Assembly: GCF_013184545.1 (NCBI RefSeq)
Contig: NZ_JAAOJA010000006.1
Span: 248,001 to 312,000 of the forward strand
Direction of reading: 5' to 3'
Length of the DNA: 64,000 nt
From: Pseudomonas tumuqii
GTDB lineage: Bacteria; Pseudomonadota; Gammaproteobacteria; Pseudomonadales; Pseudomonadaceae
In this document: piece after piece, positions 34,414-45,300 of the stretch
Layout of the letters: each line of letters starts with the position of its first letter
How positions within the stretch are numbered: the first letter of the stretch is position 1
Made by a program: the position numbers and the translations under genes
The notes under the pieces: generated by a model
What the model was told of the DNA's origin: nothing
The model's input: only the letters and a program-made list of their open reading frames with translations
Database searches by the model: none

Positions 34414-34632
34414 TCAACCTCGCGCTTGGCGATGGCCAGCGCCAGTTCGGGTGAGCGTTTGACCGGACTGCGGATCGCGCGGGATGATGACCTGGTGACT
34501 GAAGGCCTGGACCAGGATCTGGTCTTCATGACCTTCCTGGAAGATGTTGCCGACCGAATCTTCGGTGAAGGTGCCAGCGGTGATCAGGCCTTGCTTGGTG
34601 CCTTCGAGGGACAGATACGCGGGTGTTGGCAT
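34414..34632 (-). pseudogene. Truncated hcp (type VI secretion tube protein) remnant
   Basis: 72 codons. The first 57 residues match the N-terminus of Hcp: MPTPAYLSLEGTKQGLI, then GTFTEDSVGNIFQEGHEDQ and QAFSHQVIIPRDPQSGQ. The match stops there, and about 15 unrelated residues follow before a stop. Hcp is normally about 160-170 residues and forms hexameric rings of the T6SS tube. The missing C-terminal two thirds are not found in any frame downstream. AAGGAAAG precedes the ATG, and a sigma-54-like promoter lies 60 bp upstream, so the 5' control region survived. No other T6SS gene is near. Confidence 0.75.
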
Positions 34633-34689
34633 GAGTGCTTTCCTTGCTGTGGGTCATGGATCTGCAGTGATCCGGGAACCCAGTAGAAG

Positions 34690-34704
34690 GCCATAAACGT
34701 GCCA
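34690..34704 (-). promoter_or_regulatory. Sigma-54-type promoter candidate for the hcp remnant
   Basis: On the minus strand TGGCACGTTTATGGC fits the -24/-12 consensus TGGCACG-N4-TTGC with one mismatch and exact GG-N10-GC spacing. It lies in an AT-rich stretch (34690-34760) unlike its surroundings, about 60 nt before the hcp ATG. RpoN control of hcp genes is known in several proteobacteria. Confidence 0.5.
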
Positions 34705-34887
34705 TGTTTATAAATTCGGTACAAAACAAAATGTTAGCGTGACCGAAAGCAACAAAAAGTCACAGCGTGCGCTAAGTCACGGAAAAGTGCGCAACTTCTT
34801 GCGCAGCAGCGGCTGTGGGGAAAATGGCAAAAGGGCTGTCGATCAGGCAAACGGCAGGCCTGCGCCAAGGCGGCGAATGCCCTGGGA

Positions 34888-35091
34888 TCAGGCGCTCTTC
34901 TGCTGACGCAGCAGTTGTTCATGGCCGTCGTCCCAGCCGGCCTCCCAGGCAGCGGCAAGCACCTCGGCGCTGTGGTCGTGGCGGGTGTTGGGGTGGCCGG
35001 TGAGGCCCGCCATGTAGCCTTGCTGGTAAGCCTTGTTCAGGCTTTCCAGGCTCCAGTGGCGGTCGTCCTTGGGATGGGCGTCGGACTCCAT
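34888..35091 (-). CDS. Small RMF-like protein
   Basis: About 67 residues from ATG 35091. The core LNKAYQQGYMAGLTGHP...AAWEAGWDDGHEQL has the spacing of ribosome modulation factor (A-x-x-x-GY-x-AG-x-x-G, then W-x-x-GW-x-x-G), which dimerises 70S ribosomes into inactive 100S particles in stationary phase. It lacks the CP-Y segment of canonical RMF, so a related but distinct role is possible. A GTG at 35097 is an alternative start. It follows gshA by 110 bp on the same strand. Confidence 0.6.
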   Translation of the reverse strand: MESDAHPKDDRHWSLESLNKAYQQGYMAGLTGHPNTRHDHSAEVLAAAWEAGWDDGHEQLLRQQKSA

Positions 35092-35202
35092 GGGCACAGC
35101 TCGTGTTGAATGCTCTGTGCCTATGCTAGTTGCGCCCGGCTTCCCTGGCTGGGTCGCCGGTCACAGCTTTTGCGTCGTTGCTTGCTTTTGTGAGCGGGTC
35201 GA

Positions 35203-36783
35203 CTAAATCCCCGGGGCCAGGATGCTCGCCTGGTAGGCCGCGGCAAAGCTGTCGAAATCCCCTTCTTCCTGAGCCTCCAGCTCCGCCTGCTCACGCAGTG
35301 AGCGTGCGCTCGCGGCTTCGAAAGCGGCCTGCTGCTCTGCGCTCAACGGCGGGCTGCGGAAGTAGTCGGCGTGCTGCTTGCTCTGGCGCAGGGCGAACTG
35401 GCTGAAGCTTTCGCCCTGCTGCAGCTGCGCGAGCACCTGGGCCGAAGGCGTCAGGCTGGCATCGTCGATCTTGGCGCGCTGCAGCTGTAAGGCATGGCTG
35501 TGTGCTTCATTGCCCTGGCTCTGGTCGAGCAGGGTGGCCGTTTGCTGGATGCTGTCGAGCAGTTCGTGGGCCCAGGCCTGCAGGGCCACGGGCTTGCCAC
35601 GCAGCTGCAAGTGCAGGCCGGGACGGCGACCGTCCTTGACCACTTTGAGGAAGTTGTCGGTGCAGGCGTGGCATTCTTCGCCGCCCAGTGGCGGGCTTTC
35701 CTGCAGGGCACAGAACAGCAGGAAGGCGTCGAGGAAGCGCGCCTCGACCAGGTCGATGCCCAGCGGCAAGAAGGGGTTGATGTCCAGGCAACGTACCTCG
35801 ACGTACTGCACGCCACGGGCCATCAGCGCCTGGATCGGCCGCTCGCCGCTGTGGGTCACGCGTTTTGGGCGGATGTTCGAGTAGTACTCGTTCTCGATCT
35901 GCAGGATGTTGGTATTGAGTTGCAGCCATTCGCCGTCCTTCTTGCTGCCGATCTCGACATAGGGCGGATAGGGCGTGGCGACCGCCTGGCGCAGGCTGTC
36001 GGTGTAGCTGCTCAGGTCGTTGTAGCAGGGGGTGAGGCCGGCCTGGGCGTTGCTCTGATAACCCAGGTCGCTCATGCGCAAGCTGGTGGCGTAGGGCAGG
36101 TACAGGGTATCGCCATCAAGTTGCTGCAATTGGTGCGGGCGGCCGCGCAAGAAACCTGCATCCAGGGCCGGCGAGGCGCCGAACAGGTACATCAGCAGCC
36201 AGCTGTAGCGGCGGAAATTGCGGATCAGGGCGATGTAGCGCGCCGACTGGTAGTCGCGCGCATCGCGCGTATTGCCCTCGGCCTGCTGCAGCAGTGGCCA
36301 CAGGCTGTCGGGCAGGGAGAAGTTGTAGTGAATGCCGGCGATGCACTGCATGGTTTTGCCGTAACGCAGCGCCAGGCCCTTGCGGTAGACGTATTTGAGC
36401 TTGCCGATATGCGAGCTGCCGTACTCGGCGATCGGGATGGTCGCCTCGTCCGGCAGGGGGCAGGGCATTGACGGGCTCCACAGGTATTCGCCGTCGAGCT
36501 TGCTGTAGACGAAGCGATGGATCTGTTCGAGATCGGCCAGGGTGATGGCCGGGTCGGGTTCGGCTGGGGTAATGAACTCCAGCAGCGCCTCGGAATAGTC
36601 CGTGGTGATCTGCGGATGAGTCAGCGCCGAGCCCAGCGCCAGCGGGTGCGGAGTGAGGGCCAGTTGGCCATCGCCATCGACGCGCAGGCATTCGCGCTCG
36701 ATGCCGTGCAAGCACTGGGAAAGCAGGGAGAGGTTGGCGCGCTCGCCGAGCAGGGCCAGGCGGCGGGAGAACAGGTCGCTCAA
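35203..36783 (-). CDS. gshA: Glutamate-cysteine ligase
   Basis: 526 residues, proteobacterial type 1 enzyme. It joins glutamate and cysteine with ATP, the first and limiting step of glutathione synthesis. Characteristic segments are [52 protein letters not shown] and the late [16 protein letters not shown]. The start is a TTG at 36783 ([12 protein letters not shown]) behind AAGGA, chosen because the upstream ATG is in another frame. It is divergent from nothing and followed by the RMF-like gene. Confidence 0.95.
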   Translation of the reverse strand: MSDLFSRRLALLGERANLSLLSQCLHGIERECLRVDGDGQLALTPHPLALGSALTHPQITTDYSEALLEFITPAEPDPAITLADLEQIHRFVYSKLDGEYLWSPSMPCPLPDEATIPIAEYGSSHIGKLKYVYRKGLALRYGKTMQCIAGIHYNFSLPDSLWPLLQQAEGNTRDARDYQSARYIALIRNFRRYSWLLMYLFGASPALDAGFLRGRPHQLQQLDGDTLYLPYATSLRMSDLGYQSNAQAGLTPCYNDLSSYTDSLRQAVATPYPPYVEIGSKKDGEWLQLNTNILQIENEYYSNIRPKRVTHSGERPIQALMARGVQYVEVRCLDINPFLPLGIDLVEARFLDAFLLFCALQESPPLGGEECHACTDNFLKVVKDGRRPGLHLQLRGKPVALQAWAHELLDSIQQTATLLDQSQGNEAHSHALQLQRAKIDDASLTPSAQVLAQLQQGESFSQFALRQSKQHADYFRSPPLSAEQQAAFEAASARSLREQAELEAQEEGDFDSFAAAYQASILAPGI

Positions 36784-37045
36784 GATTGCATTCCTTCACG
36801 CATCGGTCGCCCCAATATGGGGGCGAATCGATTGCTCTACAAGGGGGCCGGTAACGGCAAATTGCGCCGCGGCTATCCGCTCTGGGCGCAGCACGGCCTG
36901 GTTACCCTAGCCCAGTTTGGGCGCAGGCGATTACACGCGGGCGAAGGCGGCTTGTGCCTTTGCGACCCGTTTGTCGCCTGGATGCTCTTCGGCCTCTAGT
37001 GGCTGGGGGGCGGCGGCCGCTGGCGGCGCCGCCGGGTCTGGCGGG

Positions 37046-37432
37046 TCACTTGCAGATAAAGGTGGCCTGGGCGGTGGCGACCAGTTTGTCGCCCTGTTGC
37101 ACCCGCGCCTCCAGCACATGCACCTTGCGTCCGGCATTCAGCACGCGGGCGTTGCAGACGATCTCGCCTTCGCTGACCGCGCGGATGTAGTTGACCTTGC
37201 ATTCCAGGGTCATGCTGCCGGCCTGGCCATCGAACAGGCTGTGGCTGGCTTGACCGAGCGCCGTGTCGATCAGCGAGAACAACGCACCGCCGTGCATGCG
37301 TCCGTGCAGATTGAGCAGGTGGTCCTGCATGCTCATGCGCACCTGGGATTCGCCGTTCTCGGCTTTGTCGATGGTCATGCCGAGCAGCTTGCTGAATGCG
37401 CTGTCCTGGCCGACCGGGGAGGTGTGGCTCAT
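37046..37432 (-). CDS. PaaI family hot-dog thioesterase
   Basis: 128 residues. The hot-dog helix motif NLHGRMHGGALFSLIDTALG holds the catalytic Asp and the conserved HGG; the strand LECKVNYIRAVSEGEIVCNARV follows. Such enzymes hydrolyse acyl- or aryl-CoA esters; the substrate here is unknown. It starts 3 bp after the tex stop, so it is co-transcribed and probably translationally linked to tex, an arrangement also known in P. aeruginosa. Confidence 0.88.
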   Translation of the reverse strand: MSHTSPVGQDSAFSKLLGMTIDKAENGESQVRMSMQDHLLNLHGRMHGGALFSLIDTALGQASHSLFDGQAGSMTLECKVNYIRAVSEGEIVCNARVLNAGRKVHVLEARVQQGDKLVATAQATFICK

Positions 37433-37435
37433 GGT

Positions 37436-39763
37436 TTACTTCCTCAACTGCTTGGCGTTGGCGAACAGCGCGGCCATGGCGGCGTTGCTGGCGGGCTGCG
37501 GCTCGGCGCGTGGCGTGCTGGCCGGCGGCCGAGGGCTGGCATCGCGCTTGCCGCCGCCACGGGAGCCGTTGCGCGTGCCCTCGATTTTCTCGCCCGGGGT
37601 GTCGCCCATGCGCATCGACAGGGCGATGCGATTGCGCGGGATGTCCACCTCCATCACCTTGACCTTGACCACGTCGCCGGCCTTGACCGCTTCGTGCGGG
37701 TCCTTGATGAACTTCTCCGACAGCGCCGAGATGTGCACCAGACCGTCCTGGTGCACGCCGATGTCGACGAAGGCGCCGAAGTTGGTGACGTTGGTCACCA
37801 CGCCTTCGAGGATCATCCCCAGTTCGAGATCCTTGAGGGTTTCGACACCCTCCTGGAATTCGGCGGTCTTGAACTCGGGGCGCGGATCGCGGCCGGGTTT
37901 TTCCAGCTCCTGGAGGATGTCGCCGACGGTCACCAGACCGAAGCGTTCGTCGGTGAATTTTTTCGGGTCGAGGCGCTTGATGAAGGTCGCGTCGCCGACC
38001 AGCGAGCGGATGTCGCGGCCGGTGTCGGCGGCAATGCGCTGCACCAGCGGGTAGGTTTCCGGGTGCACCGCCGAGGCGTCCAGCGGGTTGTCGCCGTTCA
38101 TCACGCGGAGGAAGCCGGCGGCCTGCTCGAAGGTTTTCTCGCCCAGGCGCGACACCTTTTTCAGCGCGTCGCGGGTCTTGAAGGCGCCGTTGGCGTCGCG
38201 GTGCGCGACTATGTTTTGCGCCAGGGTCGCATTCAGTCCGGAGATCCGTGCCAGCAGGGCGACCGAGGCGGTATTGACGTCGACGCCAACGGCGTTCACG
38301 CAGTCCTCCACCACCGCGTCCAGGCTGCGCGCCAGCTTGAGCTGGGACACGTCGTGCTGGTACTGGCCGACGCCGATGGATTTCGGGTCGATCTTCACCA
38401 GTTCGGCCAGCGGGTCCTGCAGGCGGCGGGCGATCGACACGGCGCCGCGAATCGACACGTCGAGGTCGGGGAATTCCTTGGCCGCCAGTTCCGAGGCCGA
38501 ATACACCGAGGCGCCGGCTTCGCTGACCATCACCTTGGTCATCTTCAGGCCAGGGTATTTCTTGATTAGCTCGGCGGCCAGCTTGTCGGTCTCGCGGCTG
38601 GCGGTGCCGTTGCCGATGGCGATCAGGTCGACCGAGTGCTTGGCGCACAGCGCGGCGAGCACGGCGATGGTCTGGTCCCACTGGTTCTTCGGCACGTGCG
38701 GGTAGACGGTCGCGGTGTCGAGCAGCTTGCCGGTGGCATCCACCACCGCCACCTTGCAGCCGGTGCGCAGGCCCGGGTCGAGACCCAGGGTCGCGCGCGG
38801 GCCCGCCGGGGCGGCCAGCAGCAGGTCGTGCATGTTGCGCGCGAACACCGAGATTGCCTCGTCTTCGGCGCCTTCGCGCAGCTCGCCGAGCAGGTCGGTT
38901 TCCAGGTGGGTGTAGAGCTTGACCTTCCAGGTCCAGCGCACCACTTCGCCCAGCCATTTGTCGGCGGCGCGGCCCTGGTTGCTGATGCCGAAGCGCTCGG
39001 CGACCATGCCTTCGCAGGGGTGCAGGGTGCCGGGCAGCTCTTCGCCAATCTTCAGGCTGGCGCTGAGGAAGCCCTCGTTGCGTCCGCGGAAAATCGCCAG
39101 GGCACGGTGCGAGGGGGCATTTTTCAGCTTCTCGTCGTGCTCGAAATAATCGCGGAACTTGGCGCCTTCCTGCTCCTTGCCGGCGATCAGGCGGGCGCTG
39201 AGGGTGGCGTTGTCCTTGAGGAAACTGCGCAGGTTGGCCAGCAGGGTGGCGTCTTCGGCGAAGCGCTCCATGAGGATGTACTTGGCGCCTTCGAGCACCG
39301 CCTTGATGTCGGCGAAACCTTTCTCGGCGTCGACGAAGCGCGCGGCCTCGCTCTCCGGGGTCAGGTTCGGGTCGCCAAACAGCGCATCGGCCAATTCGCC
39401 GAGGCCGGCTTCCAGGGCGATCTGGCCCTTGGTGCGGCGCTTCTGCTTGTACGGCAGATAGAGGTCTTCGAGGCGGGTCTTGGTGTCGGCCAGGTTGATC
39501 TCGCGGGCGAGTGTAGGGGTCAGCTTGCCCTGTTCCTCGATGCTGGCGAGGATGCTGGCACGCCGGTCGTCCAGCTCGCGCAGGTAGCGCAGGCGCTCTT
39601 CGAGATGACGCAACTGGGTGTCATCCAGGCTGCCGGTGACTTCCTTGCGGTAGCGGGCGATGAACGGCACGGTCGAGCCTTCATCGAGCAGCGCCACGGC
39701 GGCGGCTACCTGTTGCGGGCGCACGCCCAGTTCTTCGGCGATGCGGTTGTTGATGCTGAGCAT
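37436..39763 (-). CDS. tex: Tex RNA-binding transcription accessory protein
   Basis: 775 residues, the standard Tex length. An N-terminal helix-turn-helix region ([26 protein letters not shown]), the YqgF-like nuclease fold ([22 protein letters not shown]), a helix-hairpin-helix pair ([20 protein letters not shown]) and a C-terminal S1 RNA-binding domain ([21 protein letters not shown], about residues 650-725) occur in order. Tex is a cytoplasmic transcription-associated factor that affects toxin and virulence gene expression in several bacteria. It is divergent from ompR, with the thioesterase gene directly downstream. Confidence 0.95.
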   Translation of the reverse strand: MLSINNRIAEELGVRPQQVAAAVALLDEGSTVPFIARYRKEVTGSLDDTQLRHLEERLRYLRELDDRRASILASIEEQGKLTPTLAREINLADTKTRLEDLYLPYKQKRRTKGQIALEAGLGELADALFGDPNLTPESEAARFVDAEKGFADIKAVLEGAKYILMERFAEDATLLANLRSFLKDNATLSARLIAGKEQEGAKFRDYFEHDEKLKNAPSHRALAIFRGRNEGFLSASLKIGEELPGTLHPCEGMVAERFGISNQGRAADKWLGEVVRWTWKVKLYTHLETDLLGELREGAEDEAISVFARNMHDLLLAAPAGPRATLGLDPGLRTGCKVAVVDATGKLLDTATVYPHVPKNQWDQTIAVLAALCAKHSVDLIAIGNGTASRETDKLAAELIKKYPGLKMTKVMVSEAGASVYSASELAAKEFPDLDVSIRGAVSIARRLQDPLAELVKIDPKSIGVGQYQHDVSQLKLARSLDAVVEDCVNAVGVDVNTASVALLARISGLNATLAQNIVAHRDANGAFKTRDALKKVSRLGEKTFEQAAGFLRVMNGDNPLDASAVHPETYPLVQRIAADTGRDIRSLVGDATFIKRLDPKKFTDERFGLVTVGDILQELEKPGRDPRPEFKTAEFQEGVETLKDLELGMILEGVVTNVTNFGAFVDIGVHQDGLVHISALSEKFIKDPHEAVKAGDVVKVKVMEVDIPRNRIALSMRMGDTPGEKIEGTRNGSRGGGKRDASPRPPASTPRAEPQPASNAAMAALFANAKQLRK

Positions 39764-40041
39764 AAGACGCTATCCACACTGGAACGAAAAACCGACCACG
39801 TAGAGCGCGGCCAGACGATAGAGCGGCGCATTATAGCCATTAGCGGCAAGCTGCAAGCCATAAGCAGCAAGACGGGGTTGTTGGGGCCAGCCGGTTTTTC
39901 AGCCTGAGCGGGCTGGCGGCCTGATATGACAAATCTGCTAACAATGGCTGCACCGGTGATCGCGGTGGCTGAGCCATAATGCCGGCATTGGAAACTGTTC
40001 ACGCCCGACGGGCGGCGCAGGTTCTCGGTCTAGGAGCTTCT

Positions 40042-40776
40042 ATGAGCAGCACTGCACTTCCGCTTGAAGGCGAGAAAATTCTGGTTGTCGATGACGATGC
40101 CCGCTTGCGGCGCCTGCTCGAGCGCTTCTTCGAGGAGCAGGGCTACCGCGTGCGCACGGTGGAAAACGTCGAGCAGATGGATCGCCTGCTGGCGCGCGAG
40201 CTGTTCCATCTGGTGGTACTCGACCTGATGCTGCCGGGCGAGGACGGCCTGTCGGCGTGCCGCCGGTTGCGCGCGGCGAACAATCAGGTGCCGATCATCA
40301 TGCTCACCGCCAAGGGCGACGAAACCAGCCGTATCCAGGGCCTGGAGCTGGGCGCCGACGACTACCTGGCCAAACCCTTCAACCCGCGCGAATTGCTGGC
40401 GCGGATCAAGGCCGTGCTGCGTCGCCAGGCCCCGGTGGTGCCGGGCGCGCCGGGGGCCGAGGACGAGAGCGTGAGTTTCGGCGAGTACGAGCTGTCGCTG
40501 GCCACCCGCGAGCTGAAGAAGGGTGACGAGGTGCACATGCTCACCACCGGCGAGTTCGCCGTGCTCAAGGCCCTGGTCCAGCATGCGCGCGAACCGCTGA
40601 CCCGGGACAAGCTGATGAACCTGGCCCGTGGCCGTGAGTGGGACGCCCTGGAGCGCTCCATCGACGTGCAGATCTCGCGCCTGCGCCGCTTGATCGAGCC
40701 GGACCCGTCCAAGCCGCGCTATATCCAGACGGTCTGGGGCGTGGGTTATGTGTTCGTGCCGGACGGCAATAAATAA
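40042..40776 (+). CDS. ompR: OmpR-family response regulator (AmgR/OmpR)
   Basis: 244 residues. REC domain (about 10-125) with the acidic pair in ILVVDDDARLR, phospho-acceptor Asp in LVVLDLMLPGEDG and Lys in DYLAKPFNP; then a winged-helix DNA-binding domain (about 150-240) ending YIQTVWGVGYVFVPDG. Position beside tex and next to an EnvZ-type kinase matches the P. aeruginosa AmgRS pair, which responds to envelope stress and aminoglycosides (established knowledge). ATG 40042 has TAGGAGCTTCT upstream. A REP pair separates it from envZ. Confidence 0.93.
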   Translation: MSSTALPLEGEKILVVDDDARLRRLLERFFEEQGYRVRTVENVEQMDRLLARELFHLVVLDLMLPGEDGLSACRRLRAANNQVPIIMLTAKGDETSRIQGLELGADDYLAKPFNPRELLARIKAVLRRQAPVVPGAPGAEDESVSFGEYELSLATRELKKGDEVHMLTTGEFAVLKALVQHAREPLTRDKLMNLARGREWDALERSIDVQISRLRRLIEPDPSKPRYIQTVWGVGYVFVPDGNK

Positions 40777-40798
40777 CCTTGCTCGTGTGCGGACCGAT

Positions 40799-40856
40799 GT
40801 AGGAGCCAGCTTGCTGGCGATCTCGCTATCCAATCGCTAGCAAGCTGGCTCCTACA
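40799..40856. repeat. REP inverted pair between ompR and envZ
   Basis: GTAGGAGCCAGCTTGCTGGCGA is followed after about 15 bp by its reverse complement, TAGCAAGCTGGCTCCTAC. A stable hairpin of about 20 bp per arm is possible in the ompR-envZ transcript. It ends two bases before the first possible envZ start (GTG 40858). An intact pair of the same type lies at 4444. Confidence 0.9.
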
Positions 40857-40872
40857 GGTGTTATTTCGTCTG

Positions 40873-42186
40873 ATGAAAACCCCGCTGTGGTTCCCGCAAA
40901 GCTTCTTCGCTCGCACCCTCTGGCTGGTGCTGATCGTGGTGCTGTTCTCCAAGGCGCTGACCCTGGTTTATCTGATGATGAACGAGGACGTGCTGGTCGA
41001 CCGCCAGTACAGCCACGGCGCGGCGCTGACCCTGCGCGCCTACTGGGCGGCGGATCCGGAGGATCGCGCGACCATTGCGGCGGCGGCGGGGCTCAAGCGC
41101 ACGCCCCACGACCAGGTGCCGGCCAGCGAACAGCACTGGCCCTACAGCGAGATATTCCAGCGGCAGATGCAGGCCGAACTCGGTCCCGAGACCGAGGTGC
41201 GGGTTCGTGCGAAAAGTCCGCCGGCGCTGTGGGTGCATGCCCCGACGCTGGGCGAGGACTGGCTGCGGGTGCCGCTGTATCCGCACCCGCTGCGCGGTCA
41301 GCGGATCTGGAGCGTACTGGGCTGGTTCCTCGGCATCGGTTTGCTCTCCACCGCCGCCGCCTGGATCTTCGTGCGCCAGCTCAGTGCGCCCTTGAAACGC
41401 CTGGTGTTCGCTGCCCGCCAGCTCGGCAAGGGCCGCAGCGTGCGCCTGCCGGTAAGCGATACGCCGAGCGAGATGGCCGAGGTCTATCGCGCCTTCAACC
41501 AGATGGCCGAGGACGTCGAGCAGGCCGGCCGCGAGCGCGAGCTGATGCTGGCCGGGGTGTCCCACGACCTGCGTACGCCACTGACCCGCTTGCGCCTGTC
41601 CCTGGAGCTGCTGAACAACGATTCGGAGCTGACCGAGGACATGGTCCGCGATATCGAGGACATGGACGCAATTCTCGACCAGTTCCTCGCCTTTATCCGC
41701 GACGGTCGCGACGAGCCGCTGGAACAGCTCGACCTGCTCGAATTGATCCGCGAAGTGGTGGCGCCCTATAACCAGCAGCGGGAGCTGGTGCGCCTGTGCC
41801 TGGAGCCGGTGCCGATCTTTCCGCTGCGGCGGGTATCGATCAAGCGCCTGCTGGTCAATCTGATCGAGAACGCCCTGCGCTATGGCGGCAATGCGGTCGA
41901 AGTCGCCGTGTCGGTGTCTGGCGACAGCAGCGCGCCCTACGTCGTGCTCAGCGTGCTCGACCGCGGCGCCGGTATCGATCCGACCGAGCTGGGCAGCATC
42001 TTCAATCCCTTCATCCGCGGCGACCGCGCCCGCGGCGGCCAGGGTGCCGGGCTCGGCCTGGCCATCGTCAAGCGCATCGCGGCCCTGCACGGCGGCAGTG
42101 TCGAGCTGCGTAACCGCTGCGGCGGCGGCCTGGAGGCGCGGGTCTGTCTGCCGCTGGGGCTGCTGTTGCCGCGCGACGCGGTTTAA
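40873..42186 (+). CDS. envZ: EnvZ-type sensor histidine kinase (AmgS/EnvZ)
   Basis: 437 residues from ATG 40873 (MKTPLWFPQSFFARTLW). Helix 1 (about 10-34), a periplasmic domain of about 115 residues, helix 2 (about 150-172), HAMP, then HisKA with the phospho-His in AGVSHDLRTPLTRLRL and HATPase with NLIENALRYGG and GAGLGLAIVKRIAALHGG. It phosphorylates OmpR. A GTG at 40858 is in frame and would add five residues; neither start has a strong ribosome-binding site because the REP occupies the upstream sequence. Confidence 0.92.
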   Translation: MKTPLWFPQSFFARTLWLVLIVVLFSKALTLVYLMMNEDVLVDRQYSHGAALTLRAYWAADPEDRATIAAAAGLKRTPHDQVPASEQHWPYSEIFQRQMQAELGPETEVRVRAKSPPALWVHAPTLGEDWLRVPLYPHPLRGQRIWSVLGWFLGIGLLSTAAAWIFVRQLSAPLKRLVFAARQLGKGRSVRLPVSDTPSEMAEVYRAFNQMAEDVEQAGRERELMLAGVSHDLRTPLTRLRLSLELLNNDSELTEDMVRDIEDMDAILDQFLAFIRDGRDEPLEQLDLLELIREVVAPYNQQRELVRLCLEPVPIFPLRRVSIKRLLVNLIENALRYGGNAVEVAVSVSGDSSAPYVVLSVLDRGAGIDPTELGSIFNPFIRGDRARGGQGAGLGLAIVKRIAALHGGSVELRNRCGGGLEARVCLPLGLLLPRDAV

Positions 42187-42335
42187 CCGGCCGCTGAAGA
42201 ACGATTGAACTACGCTTCGTCACGACCGCTGCTGCCTTGCCTCGACTGTCTCGCCTGGATTTTTCAACGGTCTGTTCAGCATGGGCATCTGCTGCGCTGA
42301 ACTATGCTGATGCAGCGCATTGACATGAGGTCCGC

Positions 42336-45300
42336 ATGCCCGTCGTTTCCGACCGCTTGCCCATATGGACGTGGTGGCTGCCGCTGCCGATCTTCCTTAT
42401 GGCTACCTGGCTTGCCCTGGCGACCCGTTTCAGCGACGCGGCGGCATTCTGGCACCTGTCGTTCGCTCTCGGGCTGGTGGGATGCTTGTGGTGGGGGCCG
42501 CGGGTGCTGCTTGCGCTGTACCTGAATGCGCTGTTGAGCATTGCGCTGTGGCAGCTGGAGTGGCAGTGGGCCTTGGTATATGCGCTGCCGGAAACCCTTG
42601 GTGTTGGCCTGGCCTGGCTGTTGTTGCGCGGGCGCGCCTTCGACGTGGCCTTGCCCGATCTCGCGCACTTGCTGCGTTTCGCCGGGCTGGGGGTATTGCT
42701 GCCGGTGGCGTTGCTGGTCGTGGCGGGGCAAAGCCATCTCTGGTTGCGCGGCCAGCTGGCGGGACCGGACTGGATGACCGCCAGCCTTGCCCTGTGGCTG
42801 GCCGATTGCCTGATCACCCTGGCGATTGCCACGCCGCTGTTGACCTGCCTGAGCCCCTGGCTGCGCCGGCGTGGCTGGCTGCACGGCCCTGGCCGCGATG
42901 ACGCGGGCCTCATGCCGGCGCCGCAGGTGCTGGGCCAATTACCGCCCTGGCCGCTGTTGCTGCTGTTGCTGGGCGGCTTGCCCTGGTTGCTCGAGCTGTT
43001 GCCATTGACCCTGAACCTGCCGCTGATCGGCGTGATGATGCTTGGTCTGGCGCTGGTCTGGGGCTTTGCCGGCGCACTCTGCGCCGCGCTGTTGAGCGCT
43101 TGGATGGTGCTGGTGTGGCCATTGCTGCGCGGCTTGGCCGAGGCCGCCAACTGGCTCGATCCGCAGCGTCTGGAATGGCACCTGAGCCTGTTGCTGTTGA
43201 TGCTCGCGACCTTGCTGGTTGGCCGCAGTCTCAGCGACCTGCGCCTGGCGCTGGGGCGTAGCGCGCTGACGCAGCAGCAGTTGGCGCTGGCCAGCCTGGC
43301 CCTGGAGGCCAGTCCGCTGGGTGTGACCATCGTCGATGCCCGCCAGCGCGATCTTCCGGTGATCTACAGCAATCCGGCCTTCGCGCGCCTCAGCGGATAC
43401 AGCCGTGAGGAGAGCCTGGGCAAGGATTGCCGTTTCCTGTTGCGCGACGATCACCAGCAACGCGAGCTGTCGCGGCTGCAGCAGGCCTTGCGGCAGGGCA
43501 CGGCCTGCCAGGTGGTAGTGCGCAACTACCGCAAGGACGGCCAGCCATTCTGGAACGAGCTGATGCTCGCGCCCATGGTCGACGCGCAGGGCCTCGGCCA
43601 TTTCGTCATCCTCCAGCATGACGTCAGCGCGCGCGAGCGGATGGCCGCGCAAGTCACGGCGCAGCGTGAGGAGTCGCTGCGCCAGAGTCACCTGTTCAGC
43701 CAGACCGAGAGCATTGCCGACCTCGGCGGCTGGGTGCTGAACCTGGCGGACCACAGCATGTACTGGAGCGCGGGCTGTTTCCGCATCTACGAGCTGGATG
43801 CCAATGGCAGCGCGCCGAATCTCGAGCAGGCGCTCGATTACCTGGATGGCAGCGACCGAGCGCTGGCCGAGCAGACTCTGCAGTTGCTGTTCGCTGGGCG
43901 CGATCACTTCGATATCGAAGTGCGCCTGTCGACCGCCAAGGGCAACAGGCGCTGGGTGCGTCTCAAGGGCATGGTCGAACGTGACGGCCCGCAGTTGGTC
44001 CGGGTCTACGGCGCGATCCAGGACGTCAGCGGGCGCAAGTGCACCGAGCAGCAGTTGCACGAGCGTGACGAGCGCCTGCGCCTGTTCTTCGAGGCGCCGC
44101 TGATCGGCATGGCGCTGACCAATCCCAGCTTCGGCTGGGAAGAGGTCAACTTCAAGCTCTGCAGCATTCTCGGCCGTTCCCGCGAGCAGCTGCAGGCCTG
44201 CAGTTGGGCGAGCATCTCCCAGGCGGACGACCTCCGCGCCGAGCAAGCACTGCTCGATCAGGTGCTCGGCGGCAGCCGCGACGGCTATGAACTGGACAAG
44301 CGCTTTATCCGCCCGGATGGTTCGCTGGTCTACACCCGGCTGAGCCTGCGCGCGGTGCGGCATGCCAGCGGTCGGCCGAGCATGTTCCTGGTGCTGGTCG
44401 AGGACATCAGCGCGCGCCACGAGGCCGAGGCCCGTTATCGCACCATCGTCGAGCATGCACCGGAAGCCATCATGCTGTTCAGCCCGCGCGGCGGCATGCT
44501 CGACTGCAACGAGAATGCGCTGCGTCTGTTTCGCTATACGCGTGAACAACTGCTGGGCAAGAGCGTGCTCGACCTGAGCCCGCCGCGCCAGGCAGATGGC
44601 CAGGCCTCAGCCGATCTCGGCGGGGTCTATCTGAACCAGGCGATTGCCGGCCAGACGCCGGTCTTCGAGTGGCTGCACCGCGACAGCGGCGGCCGGCAGA
44701 TTCCCTGTGAGGTGCGCCTGGTGCGCATGCCGGGCGAGCAGGTACTGATCCGCGGCAGCGTCACCGATATTTCCGAACGCCAGCGCTACCAGCGCGAGAT
44801 CGAACGCCTGGCCTACAGCGACGAGCTGACCGGGCTGCCCAACCGGCGCTTGCTGCTCGACCGTCTGCAGCATGCGATGGACCGCGAGTTGCGGGAAGCC
44901 AGTATTGGCGCGCTGCTGTTCATCGACCTGGATCATTTCAAGACGGTCAACGACAGCCTCGGCCATCTGGTCGGCGATGGCTTGCTGCGTGAGGTCACGG
45001 TGCGCCTGGCCCGGGTGTTGCGTGCCGAAGATACCCTGGCGCGGTTGGGCGGCGATGAGTTCGTGGTGCTGCTCGAAGCCCTCGACGGCACCGCGGAGAT
45101 CGCCGCGGGCTATGCGGCCATGACCGCGAACAAACTGCTGGACAGCCTCAAGGGCAGCTACTGGATCGACGGTCACGAACTGTCGATCAGCGCCAGCATC
45201 GGCATCGCCCTGCACCCGTTCGGTGCGCAGGTGGCGACCGATGTGCTGAAGCAGGCGGATACCGCCATGTACCGGGCCAAGAGTGCCGGGCGCAATGGCT

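Noticed and set aside
34154..34417. Frame downstream of the hcp remnant as a T6SS effector
   Set aside because: No recognisable domain; codon use mixed; better explained as rearranged DNA.
36931..37137. Small minus-strand frame between the thioesterase and gshA
   Set aside because: Overlaps the thioesterase gene, has no ribosome-binding site, and its Pro/Ala-rich sequence fits GC-rich spacer.
36917..38569. 550-codon plus-strand frame over tex and the thioesterase gene
   Set aside because: Shadow of tex; Gly/Ala/Val/Gln-rich translation without any family.
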